Below are positions 1 to 12,769 of a stretch of 64,000 bases of DNA, piece by piece. The stretch lies in assembly GCA_038087015.1 (NCBI GenBank), contig JASBNA010000054.1:1-64000 (forward strand). Reading direction: 5' to 3'. Position 1 is the stretch's first letter. The number at the start of each line of letters is the position of its first letter. The position numbers and the translations under genes were made by a program. Source of the stretch: Cerrena zonata (taxonomy: Eukaryota; Basidiomycota; Agaricomycetes; Polyporales; Cerrenaceae). The notes under the pieces are model-generated. The model had not been told where the DNA came from. It ran no database searches and was given only the letters and a program-made list of their open reading frames with translations.

Positions 1-450
1 ATACTTTAAAACATCATTACCAACATCGTAAACCTTCTCTTTACTTGGAGATAAGAGAAAAGTTTGAGAAAACTGATAATATGGCGAATCACCTTTGGCC
101 CATTCACCGAAAACAACAATCAAGATATTTTTTTCAAAAGAAAGTTGGAAATCAGCACTGGTGATAACGATTCTATTTTGAACTTCAGGAGATGATTCAA
201 CTCCTTGAAAGTGACTTTTAATTGCTTCAGTACCTTTAGCTTGATACAAGACTTTTTGTTCAGGAGATTCCGAGTTTGGGAACTTATCATGACTGATACT
301 AGCATTCTTATCATACAATTTGAAAAGATTATTGATACTCTTGGTATAAACTTCGTAGTATCTTTCAATGAATAACCATCCAATAGATTCTGGAAGAACA
401 CTTGACGACTCGGCTGGTGGAGTACTGGTAGCCGGTGGAGAAACAGTCAT
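1..450 (-). CDS. BRE5: Bre5-like NTF2-domain protein, N-terminal part (cut by window edge)
   Basis: The minus-strand frame opens at an ATG at 448-450 and runs without a stop to base 1, giving the first 150 residues. After about 22 residues rich in Ser, Pro and Thr comes an NTF2-like fold: the segment around WLFIERYYEVY and the later FSQTFLLSPSKEKVYDVGND match the N-terminal domain of G3BP/Bre5 proteins. In Saccharomyces, Bre5 is the cofactor of the ubiquitin protease Ubp3, acting in deubiquitination of COPII and in ribophagy. That role is family knowledge; the RNA-recognition domain expected at the C terminus lies outside the window. A general G3BP-like protein is the only alternative I consider. 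Confidence 0.75.
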   Translation of the reverse strand, partial: MTVSPPATSTPPAESSSVLPESIGWLFIERYYEVYTKSINNLFKLYDKNASISHDKFPNSESPEQKVLYQAKGTEAIKSHFQGVESSPEVQNRIVITSADFQLSFEKNILIVVFGEWAKGDSPYYQFSQTFLLSPSKEKVYDVGNDVLKY

Positions 451-1166
451 TATTTCTTCTTCTCTATCACCTTTTATTCAAATTACAATGACAAGTATCA
501 ATTTCCAAGCTCAATATCAATTTACAAATAGGATTGAATTGAGCGATACTGTAGCTTTATACCTAACCTTTGTTTATAAGAAATTCTAAGCCCCAATAGG
601 ATAATATAAACTAACGGCAATAAGTAACACTTCGAATGAAAGACTCTCCAAGGTACTTGGTAAATGTTCGGTGAAGAAAAATGACAAAATGTTCACTTCG
701 ATAGTTTTTCAATTTTTTAAATTTTTCGACCTAATTTTTTTTTCGCTCACAAATTTTCACCAGTTTTTTTGGGTGCTTATGTCTTTTCAATGTCACTGTC
801 TATCGAGTGGATAGACAAAGAGAAGCGGGTGCTGCGGTCGGGAGCAGTGCTTGTTGGAGAGGAGGTGATATAATAAGTGGCAAAAAGCGGGTTAGGAAGC
901 CGGGATCAAAATGACCTTAATTACGAGATTTCAGGTCGAAAGTACCGGAACCGTGTGATATATTACGTTATGTAGTATGTATATGTAGTAGATATGTACG
1001 TATGATGTAGGTGGATGGACAAGGGTTGATATTAGGTGATAATAGTCGACTAGGGATGAAGGTTGGTGATAATAGTTGGCAGGGGATGAAGGTTGGTGAT
1101 AATAGTTGGCAGGGGATGAAGGTTGGTGATAATTGGTGATACTTGGAAAAGGGACACAATCTTTGT
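451..1166. other. Intergenic region between BRE5 and UBC1
   Basis: No gene is seen. The BRE5 side is AT-rich and would hold its promoter. The UBC1 side holds a 30-bp tandem repeat, listed separately. Short open frames across the repeat are low-complexity Ser/Pro/Tyr/His translations of the repeat and are not credible genes. Confidence 0.7.
1051..1134. repeat. 30-bp tandem repeat, about 2.8 copies
   Basis: A 30-bp unit containing GATGAAGGTTGGTGATAATA repeats at 1051-1080, 1081-1110 and, truncated, from 1111. The copies are nearly identical. The array starts about 30 bp beyond the UBC1 stop codon, so it would fall in the 3' untranslated or terminator region of that gene. Confidence 0.9.
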
Positions 1167-1829
1167 CTATTGACACTCTTTTAAAAGTTCTTCTAAGATT
1201 TTGTTTTCAGTTTCACCTTTATTGGTTACGTTATTGAAACTTTTAATACCCATTCTTCTCAACACCAAAATGGTTTTATCTCTAGGGAAACCCATATTTT
1301 CAAACTGAGTGACGATTTCATCATCAATCCCATACAAGGCAGAATCACTCAAGGCGGCTTGACCATCCTTCTCCCCATCACTGGCGTATAATTTGGTCCA
1401 ATAAGCAGCGGTTTCATCAAAACCAACTTTATTGGAAATGTAGTGTTTGGCAACTTCGGCATCTTGTGGATCGGATGGTTCAGGTGATTGTAATAACGAT
1501 TGCAATGAAATCAAGGAACTTTTCAAAGTTAAAATGGGAGTCCAGGCATCCTTTAAAATATCCAAACAAATGGCTCCAGTAACTGATGATATATTTGGAT
1601 GGTAAATCTTAGTCAAAAATTTCATTTGTGGTGGTTTAAATGGGTATTCATTCGGAATATTAATATCGACTTGGAAAGTACCCTTTTCATATGGTGTCCC
1701 TGGAGGTCCTTTGAAATATCCAGTCAAATGTGTTAAATCAGTTTCATTATTCAATCTCAAGGACACTCCTGATTGAGCATCCTGACGACATTCTTCCAAT
1801 TCTTTGGCAATTCTTTTAACACGAGACAT
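1167..1829 (-). CDS. UBC1: Ubiquitin-conjugating enzyme E2 with UBA domain (Ubc1)
   Basis: An intact 220-residue protein with an ATG at 1827-1829. The UBC fold covers about residues 1-150, with the HPN motif at 77-79 and the catalytic cysteine at 88 in the segment GAICLDILKDAW. Residues 165-220 form a UBA domain, including the MGF-type loop (ENMGFPRDKT). The E2 core plus C-terminal UBA, and the length (215 residues in Saccharomyces), identify Ubc1. This E2 extends Lys48 chains with the APC/C and in ER-associated degradation. The UBA separates it from Ubc4/Ubc5. The gene has no frame break. Confidence 0.95.
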   Translation of the reverse strand: MSRVKRIAKELEECRQDAQSGVSLRLNNETDLTHLTGYFKGPPGTPYEKGTFQVDINIPNEYPFKPPQMKFLTKIYHPNISSVTGAICLDILKDAWTPILTLKSSLISLQSLLQSPEPSDPQDAEVAKHYISNKVGFDETAAYWTKLYASDGEKDGQAALSDSALYGIDDEIVTQFENMGFPRDKTILVLRRMGIKSFNNVTNKGETENKILEELLKECQ

Positions 1830-2168
1830 TTTCTATCAATTCTCAATCAATCGCTGTCCAATAAAACTATCTTCCAAAAGAATAAGCTGAAATAATTATA
1901 ATTGGAAAGGGTCTACGATCTTCTCGTTCGTTCGCCTTCTGTTTTTTTCTTTAAAGCTGGCAATTTTGGCTTTTTTTTTTTTTTCTTTACTCTTTGTTTT
2001 GCTTTAACTTATTACCAATTTAAGTGCGTAAATGAAAAATGTCAGTCGTCTACATATGAATTATACTTTTATAGGACATTAATTATAAATATTGTACATA
2101 GTATAGTATACAGTAGTGGGGACAAGCGAAAATGAAACAAATGGTGGTTGAACTTTTGTATGATCTGC
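1830..2168. other. Intergenic region between UBC1 and NOT1
   Basis: This interval lies between the UBC1 start and the NOT1 stop. It holds T-rich runs around 1967-1985 and nothing I can call as a gene. It should contain the UBC1 promoter and the NOT1 3' end. Confidence 0.6.
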
Positions 2169-5100
2169 TCAAGCAGTTGTGCCTTCACTAACTACTTGAG
2201 CCAAGGTTGGGTTTGATGGATTTGATGGAGCAGGTCCACCTTTAACATTTCTAGATAATGCTTCAAAGATAACTTTCAATTCAGGGGATGCATCTTTGAC
2301 GAATGGTAATTCAAAGAATCCGTAATCGCCATTTTTCACTAATTCTGTGAAAACAATTGTCAACCCCCATGGATGAGGCTTATTAACAATTTGTCTTTCT
2401 AGTAAAACTCTGGTAATAATCTCTTGAATGGTCAATTTAGCATTTCCTTGACCCCAAATGGAGTTGGAGCTAAAGAAGAATAGTATGATACCAATGAAAC
2501 CAGTGGGTGTGACTATTTGGATAACGTAATTGATTAGCAATCGAATTGATTATATGGAACTTAAATTCAAGAGATCCATTATTAACCAAGTCAACTAATA
2601 ATGCAACATGAGAAGATTTTGTATTGAAACCTCTAACGTTATTAGGTAACCTATCAGCAACAGCAGAAATACCGATATGTAAAACTAAAGCATTGATTAA
2701 TTTAACATTATAGTGCACGGTTGTAAAACCATAATCAGATGAATACTTAGGATGATTCAATTTAGTACCATTATAAATCGATCTCATCAAGGTTGGTGCT
2801 GGGATACGTAAGAAGTTATCGACTGGTTTCTTCAATCCGACTTTGACCAAGTCATCCGATGGTTTATAAGCAACCGTTGGTGCATCATTAATTTCTGGTA
2901 ATCTTTCAACTTTCAAGCCTTGAGTGAATGGGATCAACAAGTTGAATGTTCTTTGGAGTAGGCTGATAATATGATATTTTTCAATTGGACATAGTTATTT
3001 GGCACTGCAGTTACCAATTGATAATGACATTCAGCCAAAAATTCAGGGTTGTCATGAGATAAACCAACAAACATTCTATTGATAGCTTTGAAAATAACAT
3101 TAATGACATCATGATGAACGAATTCGTCTTTAGCGTAAACACTATCGAATTTCAAAATTGCAGTCATTAACTTAACCGCTGTTGGATATCCCTTCTTTTC
3201 TGGTAGTTCAAGTAATCTTGGTAAAAACATACGATGCGAGATTAATGAAATCCAAGCGAATGTAAAACCTGGATAGATAATTGGTTGAAGAGAGTTGAAA
3301 ACTTCACCAATGAAAGGGAAAAAGTAACTGTCTAAATGACTAGTGGCATCTTTATCTGTGACAGATGCTTCATTCCACCAACACAATAACGATGAAAAGA
3401 TTCTGAAATATGCTCTTTCATTCCAGTTACTTTCTGCCTCATGATCATTAGTTAATACCAAAATAAGAATACCAAAAATGTTTCTCAAGTAATCAATAGC
3501 TTCCTCTGGATGATCTTTATCAAAATTCAAAATTATTTGAACAATCAAAATAGCAAGAGCGTCAACTGCGAGGAAAACTTCACGCTGAGTTCTACTTCTA
3601 ACTTCGTGTTCAGTAGCAAAAGCCGTGGTTGAAACTTCAGTTGCAGCTTTGAAAAATGCTTCAAAATAATCTGGTTCAACCAAAATTTTCTTATTAAATA
3701 AGTCTTGAATGAAATATTTTTGTAAAATTTCTGTGCTTTCACCATGAGTTAAAAGTTTGATCCATTCGGTGAAAATGTATCCCATTTGCGTGTAAAGTTC
3801 TGGTGTTTTTTCTACACCGGCAGCAGGCAAACTAGATTTTTTCAAAAATTCAAACAAATCATCACGGGCATTCTTAGCTTGTTTGCCTTCTTCTGTGGAT
3901 TCGTCTCCAACATACTTAGATAAGGCGTCTAAAGTGAAAGCAAATTCAGATCTTAAAGCAATTGGTCTCAATTCATCAGAACTGAAAACATTCAATAATA
4001 AACTTGCGGCAAACTTAACCACAATTGGACTATTACTATCACTAATGAGTTTACCAACAGAAGCATCCAATTTAATTGGTTGAACGAGTTGAACTTTCAA
4101 TAAAGAGAACATAACCGGCATATTGAATTTACGTTGATCAGATGAATGAACCAACCACCAAATGACATCCTTGGCAGTTGAGGGTGAATATTCACACAAT
4201 TTATCCAAAACAACAACATAAATCTCATTGCTCATTGGATTATCATTCAGCTGGGTAAACAAGCAATTCACAGCATATTGTGCTACCTTCAACAATAACT
4301 CAGGAGATTTCAATGCTCTGCTTTGAGCAAGACTCAAAGCTTGAGTTAAGGAATTCATGATAGGGTGGTCAGCACCCAAATCACTCAATTTGGTCTCTTT
4401 AACATTAGTTAGCAATTCAATTGCCTTTTCACAATTCTGTGTGATAGCAGCGAAAAGTTGATCAATAGAAACGAGATCGTCAACTCTTGGTGGTTGTTGT
4501 TGTAATTGAGTTTGAGGTGGTTGATTCATAGATGACAATTGCTGTTGAGGAGTCATCAGAGTCACTGGAATAGCAGCACTTGGTACTGGAGTTGTACCAG
4601 ATTGATCTGGTACAATACCAGGAGTAATTTGTGCTTCACTGTCAGCTTTCACAATCGATCCATTGGTACCAAAACCCGCGTAGATATTAATTTGACTTGA
4701 GCTTAAGCCTTCTGGTTGTAACCCTAATGGTGGGGGTAATCTCAAAGCATAATCAGAAGCGAATTCTTCAACAAAAGGCTTGCCAGCTGGATGGTGTTCA
4801 CGTGCAAGAACATACTTTTGCATTCTTTCATCAATCATATCTCCAATGTTACCGGCAGCAATCTTATCAACAATATCAACACATAAATCAACATTGGATT
4901 GAATTGCGAGATTTAATTCTGCCAAAGGTAATTCAGCTGGGTTAATATTACCTAATAAGCTTATCATTGTAGCCTCAATGGTTTCACTCAAGATTTTGCG
5001 ACCACTGCAAACTACCATACTATGGGAAAGTTGCTGAGCCAAAGTTTGATAACTAGAACGAAACTTGGTCAAGTCTACTTCGGTAGCAAAATCTTTTCTT

Positions 5101-8100
5101 ATCAATGCTTCAGTTGTAGTTAAGACCGCTTCAGAAACTCTACTCAAAATTGGGATAGCACACTCACGAACAGCTCTAGATAAAGAAGCTTGGAAAGCAC
5201 GTCTCAAGTTTGGATTTTGAGTGAAAATAGTATTACCAACCAAAGTACTGAATGCAGAGTTTTGTTGACCTGTAGATCCAGCAATAGCATCTGGAGCAGG
5301 TGGAGCACCAGCAGCAATGGATGGATCATCAATACCTCCAACTGGTGGGATTTGAGGTTGAACTCCTTGTGCTTGTAACAATTGCGCTTGTTGCTGAGCT
5401 TGAAGTTTTTGCTGTTGCTGCATCTGTAAAGCAGCTTGGTCACCAGGAACCGCTTCATTTCCATCAAGGACCAATCTAGACATTTCATTAGTGAGCGTGT
5501 TCTCTGGATGAATACCAAACATAGCTGCCAAGGCTGAAGGTTTAGGATTGTGACTTCTCACCAATGTAGATGGTTCAATATCCTTTATTTTCAATTTGAA
5601 AGAATTCAATAAGACTTCAACTTCAAATTTCAAATTCAACTTCAAATCAGCACATTCATAAAGCTCAGCTAAAACTTTTATGATACCTAAAACCCAAGGA
5701 TTAGGTGGTTTAAAGATCTTGGAATATTGAGCTTGATCTAAAATTTTACAAACAAATGGAATAATCAAATGCAAAGATTTGAAATCAAATGCTTCAACCA
5801 ATAAGAATTTTAAAGCTATTTGATCTCTTCTTAATGGTTTATCGTCTGCCAAAGTAATTTTACCTAACCAAGCACCTAAGTTCTTTAAATGACTTCTTTC
5901 CGTGGACGAGTCTTTGAAATTTCTAATCAAATGCTCTACTTCATTTAATGAAACGTTCAAGACGTATTCAACAAAGATTGGGTTTTCTAACAGTTTTACC
6001 AATTCAGCATATAATCCGTGGTTATTTGGTTCAGCTTTAGCTCTATCAGATACCAAGTATGTGGAAAACCATAAAAAGTAATTTTCAGTCAAAATCTCTT
6101 TAATTTCTGGTAATTTAGAAGCTAAATTATCAGCTGTCATATTATTAACAAAGAATAACAATTTATCAGAAATAGACTCACTGGGTTTCTCTTGTTGGAT
6201 AAAACCAATTGTTTTATCAGTAACAGTGATAGATTGGTAATTTGGTTTTGAATCATCGATTTGAGAAGATGGTGCAGGTGACCCATCATGAGATTGAGAA
6301 TGACCAGAATTAGCAGCATTTGAATCAGGACAGGCTATACCATTTGAAGCATCCTTGACTATTTGATACATTTTAGCATGTGCAGATAAGGATTGACATT
6401 CCAACAAGTGTTTACAATAGATGGGATATTCATGTAATCTAGATTTGAAATTGTATAATGACTGTACAGCAAATTTGAATAAATGGGAATCTTGAGGTTG
6501 ATTACATGATTCCCAGATAAAATTCAAAGCCACTGTTAATGTAGTGCCTTGGATTAAATCTTTCTGTAATAAAGCACCGAATAAAAGGGAAGTCGAGGCT
6601 AAAGCAGTCAAAGGATATTCCGAAAAAAATCTATATTCATCAAGTAATGAGTGAATCATGCAGCAAAATACGTCTTGATCATGAGGGATACTACTTGTTT
6701 TCATGCGAACCAACATATCGACAATCTCTTTAATCTCCATTTCTTTATTGTACATCTTTGAATAATAGGTCTTCATTTCGCCTTCAACTTGTGGTGGAAA
6801 GAGACTGGAATACAAGGTTTCATTGGATAAAATAGGTTCATCATGGCCACAACCAAAATTGATCAATCTTGGATAAGTTGTTAAGAGCAGCAACTGTAAA
6901 TTTTTCAATCTTTCGGCATCTATCAAACCATTTGAATTTTTCAATTTTTCTAACAAGTAGTAAACTACAGGAACTCTCAAGACTTTATAAGCACCTTTCA
7001 CAATCTTTGGAGCAACAGCGTTACTAGCTTCAAGAATTTGTTGTTGACCCCATTCATAGTCATGAGTAGCTCTCAGTTCCAAAATTTCCATAAGTGATTG
7101 ACATAATTCACCTTTGGTATTGGGATCTTTAAATTTAGATTCCACTACTTGTTTATAGTCATATCCATAGTTAGATGCATCAACGGTAAAACTCAAACCT
7201 AACTTGAAGTTTAATGACCAAAACTTATTTAATAAGTCATCAAGTAATCCAGATTTAGATGCAACGCTTAAAATTTTATTTGACGATTCAGTATCACCTC
7301 TTCTATTGTAATAATCAATCAATTTACTAAGAGCCAATTGTATGTCAAATTCTTTGAATTTTACTAAAACCTTATCTAAAGATGGACTAATGAGATCCAT
7401 CAAGACATTGAATAATGCATCGATTAAATCAATGATGAAGTTATTTTTATCAACAATTGACAAAGCAGATGTAATTAAATACTCTGGGTATACTCTGTAG
7501 TCATGCTCAAAAATTTGGCTTAAATAGACGTTTAATTTTTTTTCTTGATCTGAAATATTTTGATCTTGATTTTCTTGGAAATTTTAGTTAAAACCAGCAA
7601 TTCAAGTTTACCGATATTTATGAAACGTAATATATTTTTATTTGTATTGATAGGGGCAAAGCCAGGAGGTTGAATTTCGTTACCATTAAGTGGATCATTA
7701 TTTTCTTCATCATCAAAACAAAGGGTTAAATTATCCAGAGAAGTAATATCATAACCTCCTTGTTGGGGATTCATTGAATGTAAAGTATATAATAAAGTTT
7801 TTTTAAACCACCAATCATAATTGAGAAATATGTCAATTATACCCTTTTTGAAATCAAGAGCTGATAAGAATTGAGTAATATTGGCGATCGAAGGTTGGAT
7901 ATTTCTTTTTGAAGAATCAAATAAATTAACCTGAATTTGAGCAAAGACATCATACCAGTTAAGATTAAACTTATCATCATTATCGATTGTTGTAAAGCAT
8001 GATTGTAATTGTAATCCTTTTTCTCTAGCTTCAGGTAATGAATTAACAACTGCAAAACTAATATTAGGGCCATTAGGATTAGTTACACCTTGAGAACCAG

Positions 8101-9052
8101 GAATTAAGACTTCGGATAAGATTAATGCAATACTTGAATCACCTTCATTAGATTTCAATTGTAGTAAACTTGGTAATAGTTTGTCTGATAATAAACTATC
8201 GGGACCTATTTCCAGTAAAAGTTGTTTGAATGACATATCAATAATCAGTTTATAAAATTTGTTGACAGGAGTAATATCGAGATTAAATGCGTCAAGAGAA
8301 GCAATTGTTAAAAGTTTATGAAGAAATGGGAAAGATTTCGACTTTAAAATTTTTTCCAATACAATATTCCAATTGAAAGGTTCTTTATAAGATTTGACAA
8401 AATTTGATAATTTTATTGAATTAGTTTGAATAAATTGTTGAGTAACTTCTGGATCAACAACTTCAAAATCAATTGCAATAATAAATGATAAAACTAAATC
8501 ACAATCAAATTTATCTAAAAAATTAATTAAATTGAATTTATCTTCACTCGAATAAGCTTGAATTAAACAATGAATCAAAGAAGTTGAATATTCTAAATTT
8601 TTAGCCACAAAATCTAAAGCGTCTTTTAATAATAATTCAACTGGATGTAACTTTGAATTTGAATCCTGATATTGATTAGTAAGACAGGCAAAAACAAGTT
8701 TTTGAATATAAGAATGAAAAACTAATCTAGATTGATATCCCTTTTTGGCAACCGTACTTGTTAATAAGATATACTTAATTTGTTTAAAGTTAGAATCAAA
8801 ATTAGAATAATCAATAGTAGAAATTAAAATTGATAATTGATTTGACTTAACTCTAATTAACTCAGCGTCTGGACCTTGATTAATATAAGTGGAGAAATCT
8901 TCTGCTCGGATTAATTCTGTTGGAAATTCTGGGAGGAATTTAAAAGATGAAGATTTGAAAGATTCAGGAAAAAAATCTGTTGATGGAGTGTCAAGAATTG
9001 ATTGATGTAGGTGGGGGCCCTTTGGGCTGTTATTTGAGGGTTGTGAAGACAC
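2169..9052 (-). CDS. CDC39: Ccr4-Not complex scaffold Not1/Cdc39 (broken by four apparent frameshifts)
   Basis: Several minus-strand frames together encode one protein of about 2,290 residues; yeast Not1 has 2,108. It is the scaffold of the Ccr4-Not complex, which drives mRNA deadenylation. The N-terminal part (7532-9052) joins the middle (2934-7463) near 7582, where one A appears to be missing from a run. The C-terminal NOT1 domain is further split near 2957, 2931 and 2497, and carries LRYPNSHTH and IVNKPHPWGL, hallmarks of Not1/CNOT1. A Gln-rich stretch lies near residues 1200-1240. The first codon of the frame is GTG, with an in-frame TAA two codons upstream and no nearby ATG, so the start is uncertain. 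Loss of Not1 is lethal in budding yeast, so I infer that the breaks are sequencing errors. Confidence 0.93.
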
Positions 9053-9723
9053 GATTTATGGAGTTATTAATTATGAAAAAGATGGTTTTAATTGAATAAT
9101 AAGAAAATCCTTTATTTAATGACACTTTATAGATCTAATCAGTAGTCCAAAAAAAGTATCAACGCCAGGAAATGGGGAAATAAAGGAGAATCTTGCAAAT
9201 GCGTCGTAACAATCGTTAAATTAATGGATAATAAACAAAATAGAAACGAAAATTTTCAGTAATGTATACTTGGGCGTTAAAAATGGTAAAAAAAAATCAA
9301 CAAATAAATACAAAAAGTGAACAAAAAAAAAAAAAAAAGAAGGAATAATGAATTGACAATATCTATGGTTCGTTGGATAGTGATTATCTTTAGTTCTTTC
9401 TTTTTGAATTGAATTCTCTAATGATTCGATAGTAAACTAGAACTATTTGATATATAAATCGTTGGCGAGTAAATTTTTAATGGCGCTGAACCTTTTTTTT
9501 CCTTCTTTCTCAGGAAAAGGTTACCCGGTGGTGGGGTGTACGGGTCCAGAAACGAAGGTATATAAACGTACATGATTAATACCCGTAAAACAAATATATT
9601 GGGATATTCTATATAAAGATATATAAATACTCAATCCTTAACCAAAAAAGAAAACAAAATGAAGACAGCCCGAGTCTTAACCTAGAAATAAATAAGCATC
9701 ACGTAAATAATCATCACGTAAAA
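9053..9723. other. Intergenic region upstream of NOT1, with a Reb1-like site
   Basis: This 670-bp interval is AT-rich, with an A-run near 9324-9338. It is the only space for the NOT1 promoter. A TTACCCG motif at 9521-9527 matches the Saccharomyces Reb1 consensus, followed by the G-rich GGTGGTGGGGTG. The assignment to Reb1 is by motif only; no gene is seen. Confidence 0.5.
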
Positions 9724-11628
9724 TCAACAATCGATAAGATTTGAAATATCTAATTTCAATTCATCATTATCGATTAAGTTGTAAGTTTTTTTAAGTAAAA
9801 ATTTCAACTTTTCATTTTCTAAAAGTAAAGCTTCATTTTGTTTTTCTAAATCATGATCATGATGGAGATCATAGTTGATCGAAGAGTTGTGCTCATGACT
9901 TATAGAAGGAATATGAGTAGATTGAATTAATTGCGGAGTTTCATCAAAATCATGATGTTTTTGTTGCAAAGGAGTGTTTGGTTCATCAAATTCTTTAGGA
10001 GGAACTTGTAATTGTTGTTCGTTAACTGAAACGTTACTTTTATTTGATTTTTGAAAATATTTTGGTAACTTCCAAAAATCGCTAAAAGCTGAGTTTTTTG
10101 AAGTTGCCGAAATTGGAGAAACATCATCATCATCATGACTATTATTACTAGTAATATCGGAAAATAACGATTCAGTTTCAAGATCTGAAGGTTTATTCAA
10201 TTTTAATGAAAAAACTGATAATGAAGAATGATTATTATCTGGTTGAGAATTATTATAAGAATTATCAGAATCCGATCTATTTCTATTCATTGAAGAATTA
10301 GAAGATATTGAAGAATTTGAATTATTAATCTTAAAACCTTTAATTTTATCAATAACTGACAGACCAGTTCTTGAATGTTGAGAATTATTATCAATATCAA
10401 AAGCACAAGAAGAATCAACTAATTTTAGAAATAATGAATCATCCCAAGATAATAATAAATTACCGAAAAACATATCTAAATCATTAATTATATTCCCCCA
10501 TTTTGAATCATTTAATAAATGTTGATAAACAACTTCTTCATCACCTTCTTTTAAACTCATAATAATTGGTTTATTAACAATTAATAAACCAATTGAAATT
10601 TTGAAAAAACCAACTTTCCAACCTTGAATAAGACAAAAATCCATAATTCTATTAACTATTGATAAATCCGGAGTATGACTTGAAATAAAGGATAACCACC
10701 ATTGGAATAGAAAAACTTGAAATTCCACAAATTCAATCATATGATTATATAAATCATTATCAATTTTTGATAAAATTAAACAAAATTCTTTATACCATTT
10801 ATTTAAAGTTGAAGACATTAAAGAAGTGGTGAAAATATCATGTAATTCTCTTTCTGATTCCATTATACTACATAATGAATGGAAAGTCAAGATACAATCA
10901 TCATTGAAATGATAATGTAAAGCTCCCACTAAGAACAAAAGACCTTGACAATAACCTAATTCAACATCATAATTAGCATAAACATTTAAAATGGTTGATA
11001 AATCTTCAATTGTTTTATCAATTTTGAAAAAAGAAACTGAAGGAAATGTACGACATAAATCTTTACTAATTTGTTTGGAAATTGATGCAGTATAAGAATG
11101 TTGAAAATTATTATAAATTAATTTTGAAGTTTTAGGAACATTATTTTTAGTATGTTGACAATCAATTAAAATTAATTTTTGCCAAATCATTGATCTTAAT
11201 TGACAAGGAATACCTTGTTGTAAAAATAACATTTCAGTATAATTTGGTAAAGTATTAATAGTTCTTGAAGGATTATTAATAAAAGATAACCAATAAGATT
11301 TTTCTAATGATGATGATATAGTTGATTGCAGATCAACAAAATTTTGACAACAATTTGAATAATTTTCTGGATTTGATAATGATTTACCACAATTGGTACA
11401 AGTGGTGAAGTCATCATTCTTAAAATCATAATTATTCATAATTGACGTTAAATCATCAAACAGATATTGATCATTTTGATTAATATCTTCATTATCATCA
11501 AAATGGGTAAGTCTATTAGAGTCAATCTTCAGTTCTAAATTATAGAGTAAAATAGAGTTATCGGAGGAAACTGAAGATCTAAGGGATTCTTCAAACTCCA
11601 ATAACGATTCATAGTCAATAGAAGTCAT
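9724..11628 (-). CDS. TBC-domain Rab GTPase-activating protein
   Basis: An intact 634-residue frame starting at an ATG at 11626-11628. Residues about 135-400 form a TBC domain that accelerates GTP hydrolysis on Rab GTPases. Both catalytic fingers are visible: the IxxDxxRT motif (ISKDLCRT) with Arg193, and the YCQG motif with Gln228. Upstream lies a Cys pair region (CTNCGKSL, then CC) near residues 77-94 that might bind metal. After the TBC domain comes a Ser/Asn-rich stretch and a C-terminal coiled coil (EKQNEALLLENEKLKFLLKK). I cannot assign it to one Gyp/Msb subfamily with confidence, so no symbol is given. Confidence 0.88.
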   Translation of the reverse strand: MTSIDYESLLEFEESLRSSVSSDNSILLYNLELKIDSNRLTHFDDNEDINQNDQYLFDDLTSIMNNYDFKNDDFTTCTNCGKSLSNPENYSNCCQNFVDLQSTISSSLEKSYWLSFINNPSRTINTLPNYTEMLFLQQGIPCQLRSMIWQKLILIDCQHTKNNVPKTSKLIYNNFQHSYTASISKQISKDLCRTFPSVSFFKIDKTIEDLSTILNVYANYDVELGYCQGLLFLVGALHYHFNDDCILTFHSLCSIMESERELHDIFTTSLMSSTLNKWYKEFCLILSKIDNDLYNHMIEFVEFQVFLFQWWLSFISSHTPDLSIVNRIMDFCLIQGWKVGFFKISIGLLIVNKPIIMSLKEGDEEVVYQHLLNDSKWGNIINDLDMFFGNLLLSWDDSLFLKLVDSSCAFDIDNNSQHSRTGLSVIDKIKGFKINNSNSSISSNSSMNRNRSDSDNSYNNSQPDNNHSSLSVFSLKLNKPSDLETESLFSDITSNNSHDDDDVSPISATSKNSAFSDFWKLPKYFQKSNKSNVSVNEQQLQVPPKEFDEPNTPLQQKHHDFDETPQLIQSTHIPSISHEHNSSINYDLHHDHDLEKQNEALLLENEKLKFLLKKTYNLIDNDELKLDISNLIDC

Positions 11629-12769
11629 TGAGTTATAAGTATTAGGAGGTATTAAAGAAAGTATAAAAAGTGTAATGAAAAATCTAAAGAAATGTAAGGA
11701 GTGAATGTAAAGAAATGTAAGGAGTGAATCTAGTGAGTAATAAACAAACTAAGGAGTGAATACGGTAGAGTGAAGGAGTGAATGAGTGAATAGAGTAAGT
11801 AATGAATGAATGAAATAGACCCTTAATGTATAGCTTACCTGATTAGAGTAAAGAAGAAGTAGTTGAAATCTCGAGCTGATAACTCTAATAAGTAATTTTT
11901 TTGTGCTAGAAATTTCTCGTTTCTCAATGATTTTGTTTATAAACAAAGGAGCTACTGAACCTGCTCAAAACCACCTTGTAAAGGGTGGAAAAGGGGCATG
12001 TTTGGCTGTCAATTGCACGAGCCGTTGTTAAACCGGGATACACGACACTTAATTACTCTTAATGGCAGTCCATCAAGAACACGAAACTGTCTAATTATGT
12101 CCGTAATCCAGCACTATTTATTTGCTGGCATCGTTAAACCCTGTCCTGTGCTACTACGCTAGCACTGACTGTTACTCTACTGACTACTGACAGACTGTAA
12201 GACCAACTATTGACTCCACTCTACTGACTACTGACAGACTGTAATACTAAATGCTTTGCTGACTTGTAATTCAATATTGAAACATTCGTGGAATGTATTG
12301 CCAGAGTATGCTTACGTAATTATAGGGCAATGCTTATGTAAATGACAATGTTTGTGGTGTATGGGTGTGTCTGGTTGGATTCTGCTACATACAAGAGAAT
12401 AGATGAATAGATGAATCGATAGAGTATACGAATAGATACAGTTATAAACGATATACCCGATATGATAGACGGGAGTAAACGAAGCAGAGTGGAGTAGATG
12501 GGGAGGATGGTAGAAAAGATGAATAGTATAAAGATGAATAGGACAATGTAGAACAAATCGGATAGATGAGTATAGACGAATACTAGAGTGTAATATGGTT
12601 AGGTAGTGATAAGAAGGGTTAGGGTATTCGATTTACTTACTTACTGATAGCAGGAATTGGGCAATTGAAAAAGTTGGTGTTATATTGCTGCAAATCTAAA
12701 TTCTCAAATTTACTCACTTAAATTCATCTCATCTTAAAACTTTTAGCTAGGTAGTTATTATACATCAAA
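11629..12769. other. Intergenic region between the TBC gene and JLP2
   Basis: The TBC and JLP2 genes diverge from this 1.1-kb interval, so it should hold both promoters. Near 11694-11790 there are imperfect copies of AGGAGTGAAT. At 12173-12244 there is a direct repeat, listed separately. I see no open frame with coding character and no RNA gene. Confidence 0.6.
12173..12244. repeat. Direct repeat, two copies of about 27 bp
   Basis: The sequence ACTCTACTGACTACTGACAG, followed by ACTGTAA, occurs at 12173-12199 and again at 12218-12244, separated by about 18 bp. The copies are identical. The repeat lies between divergent genes and has no visible coding role. Confidence 0.85.

Noticed and set aside
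2169..9052. Programmed ribosomal frameshifting in NOT1 and other genes
   Set aside because: The break sites share no heptamer or pseudoknot, and shifts go in both directions in ordinary homopolymers, which fits sequencing error better.
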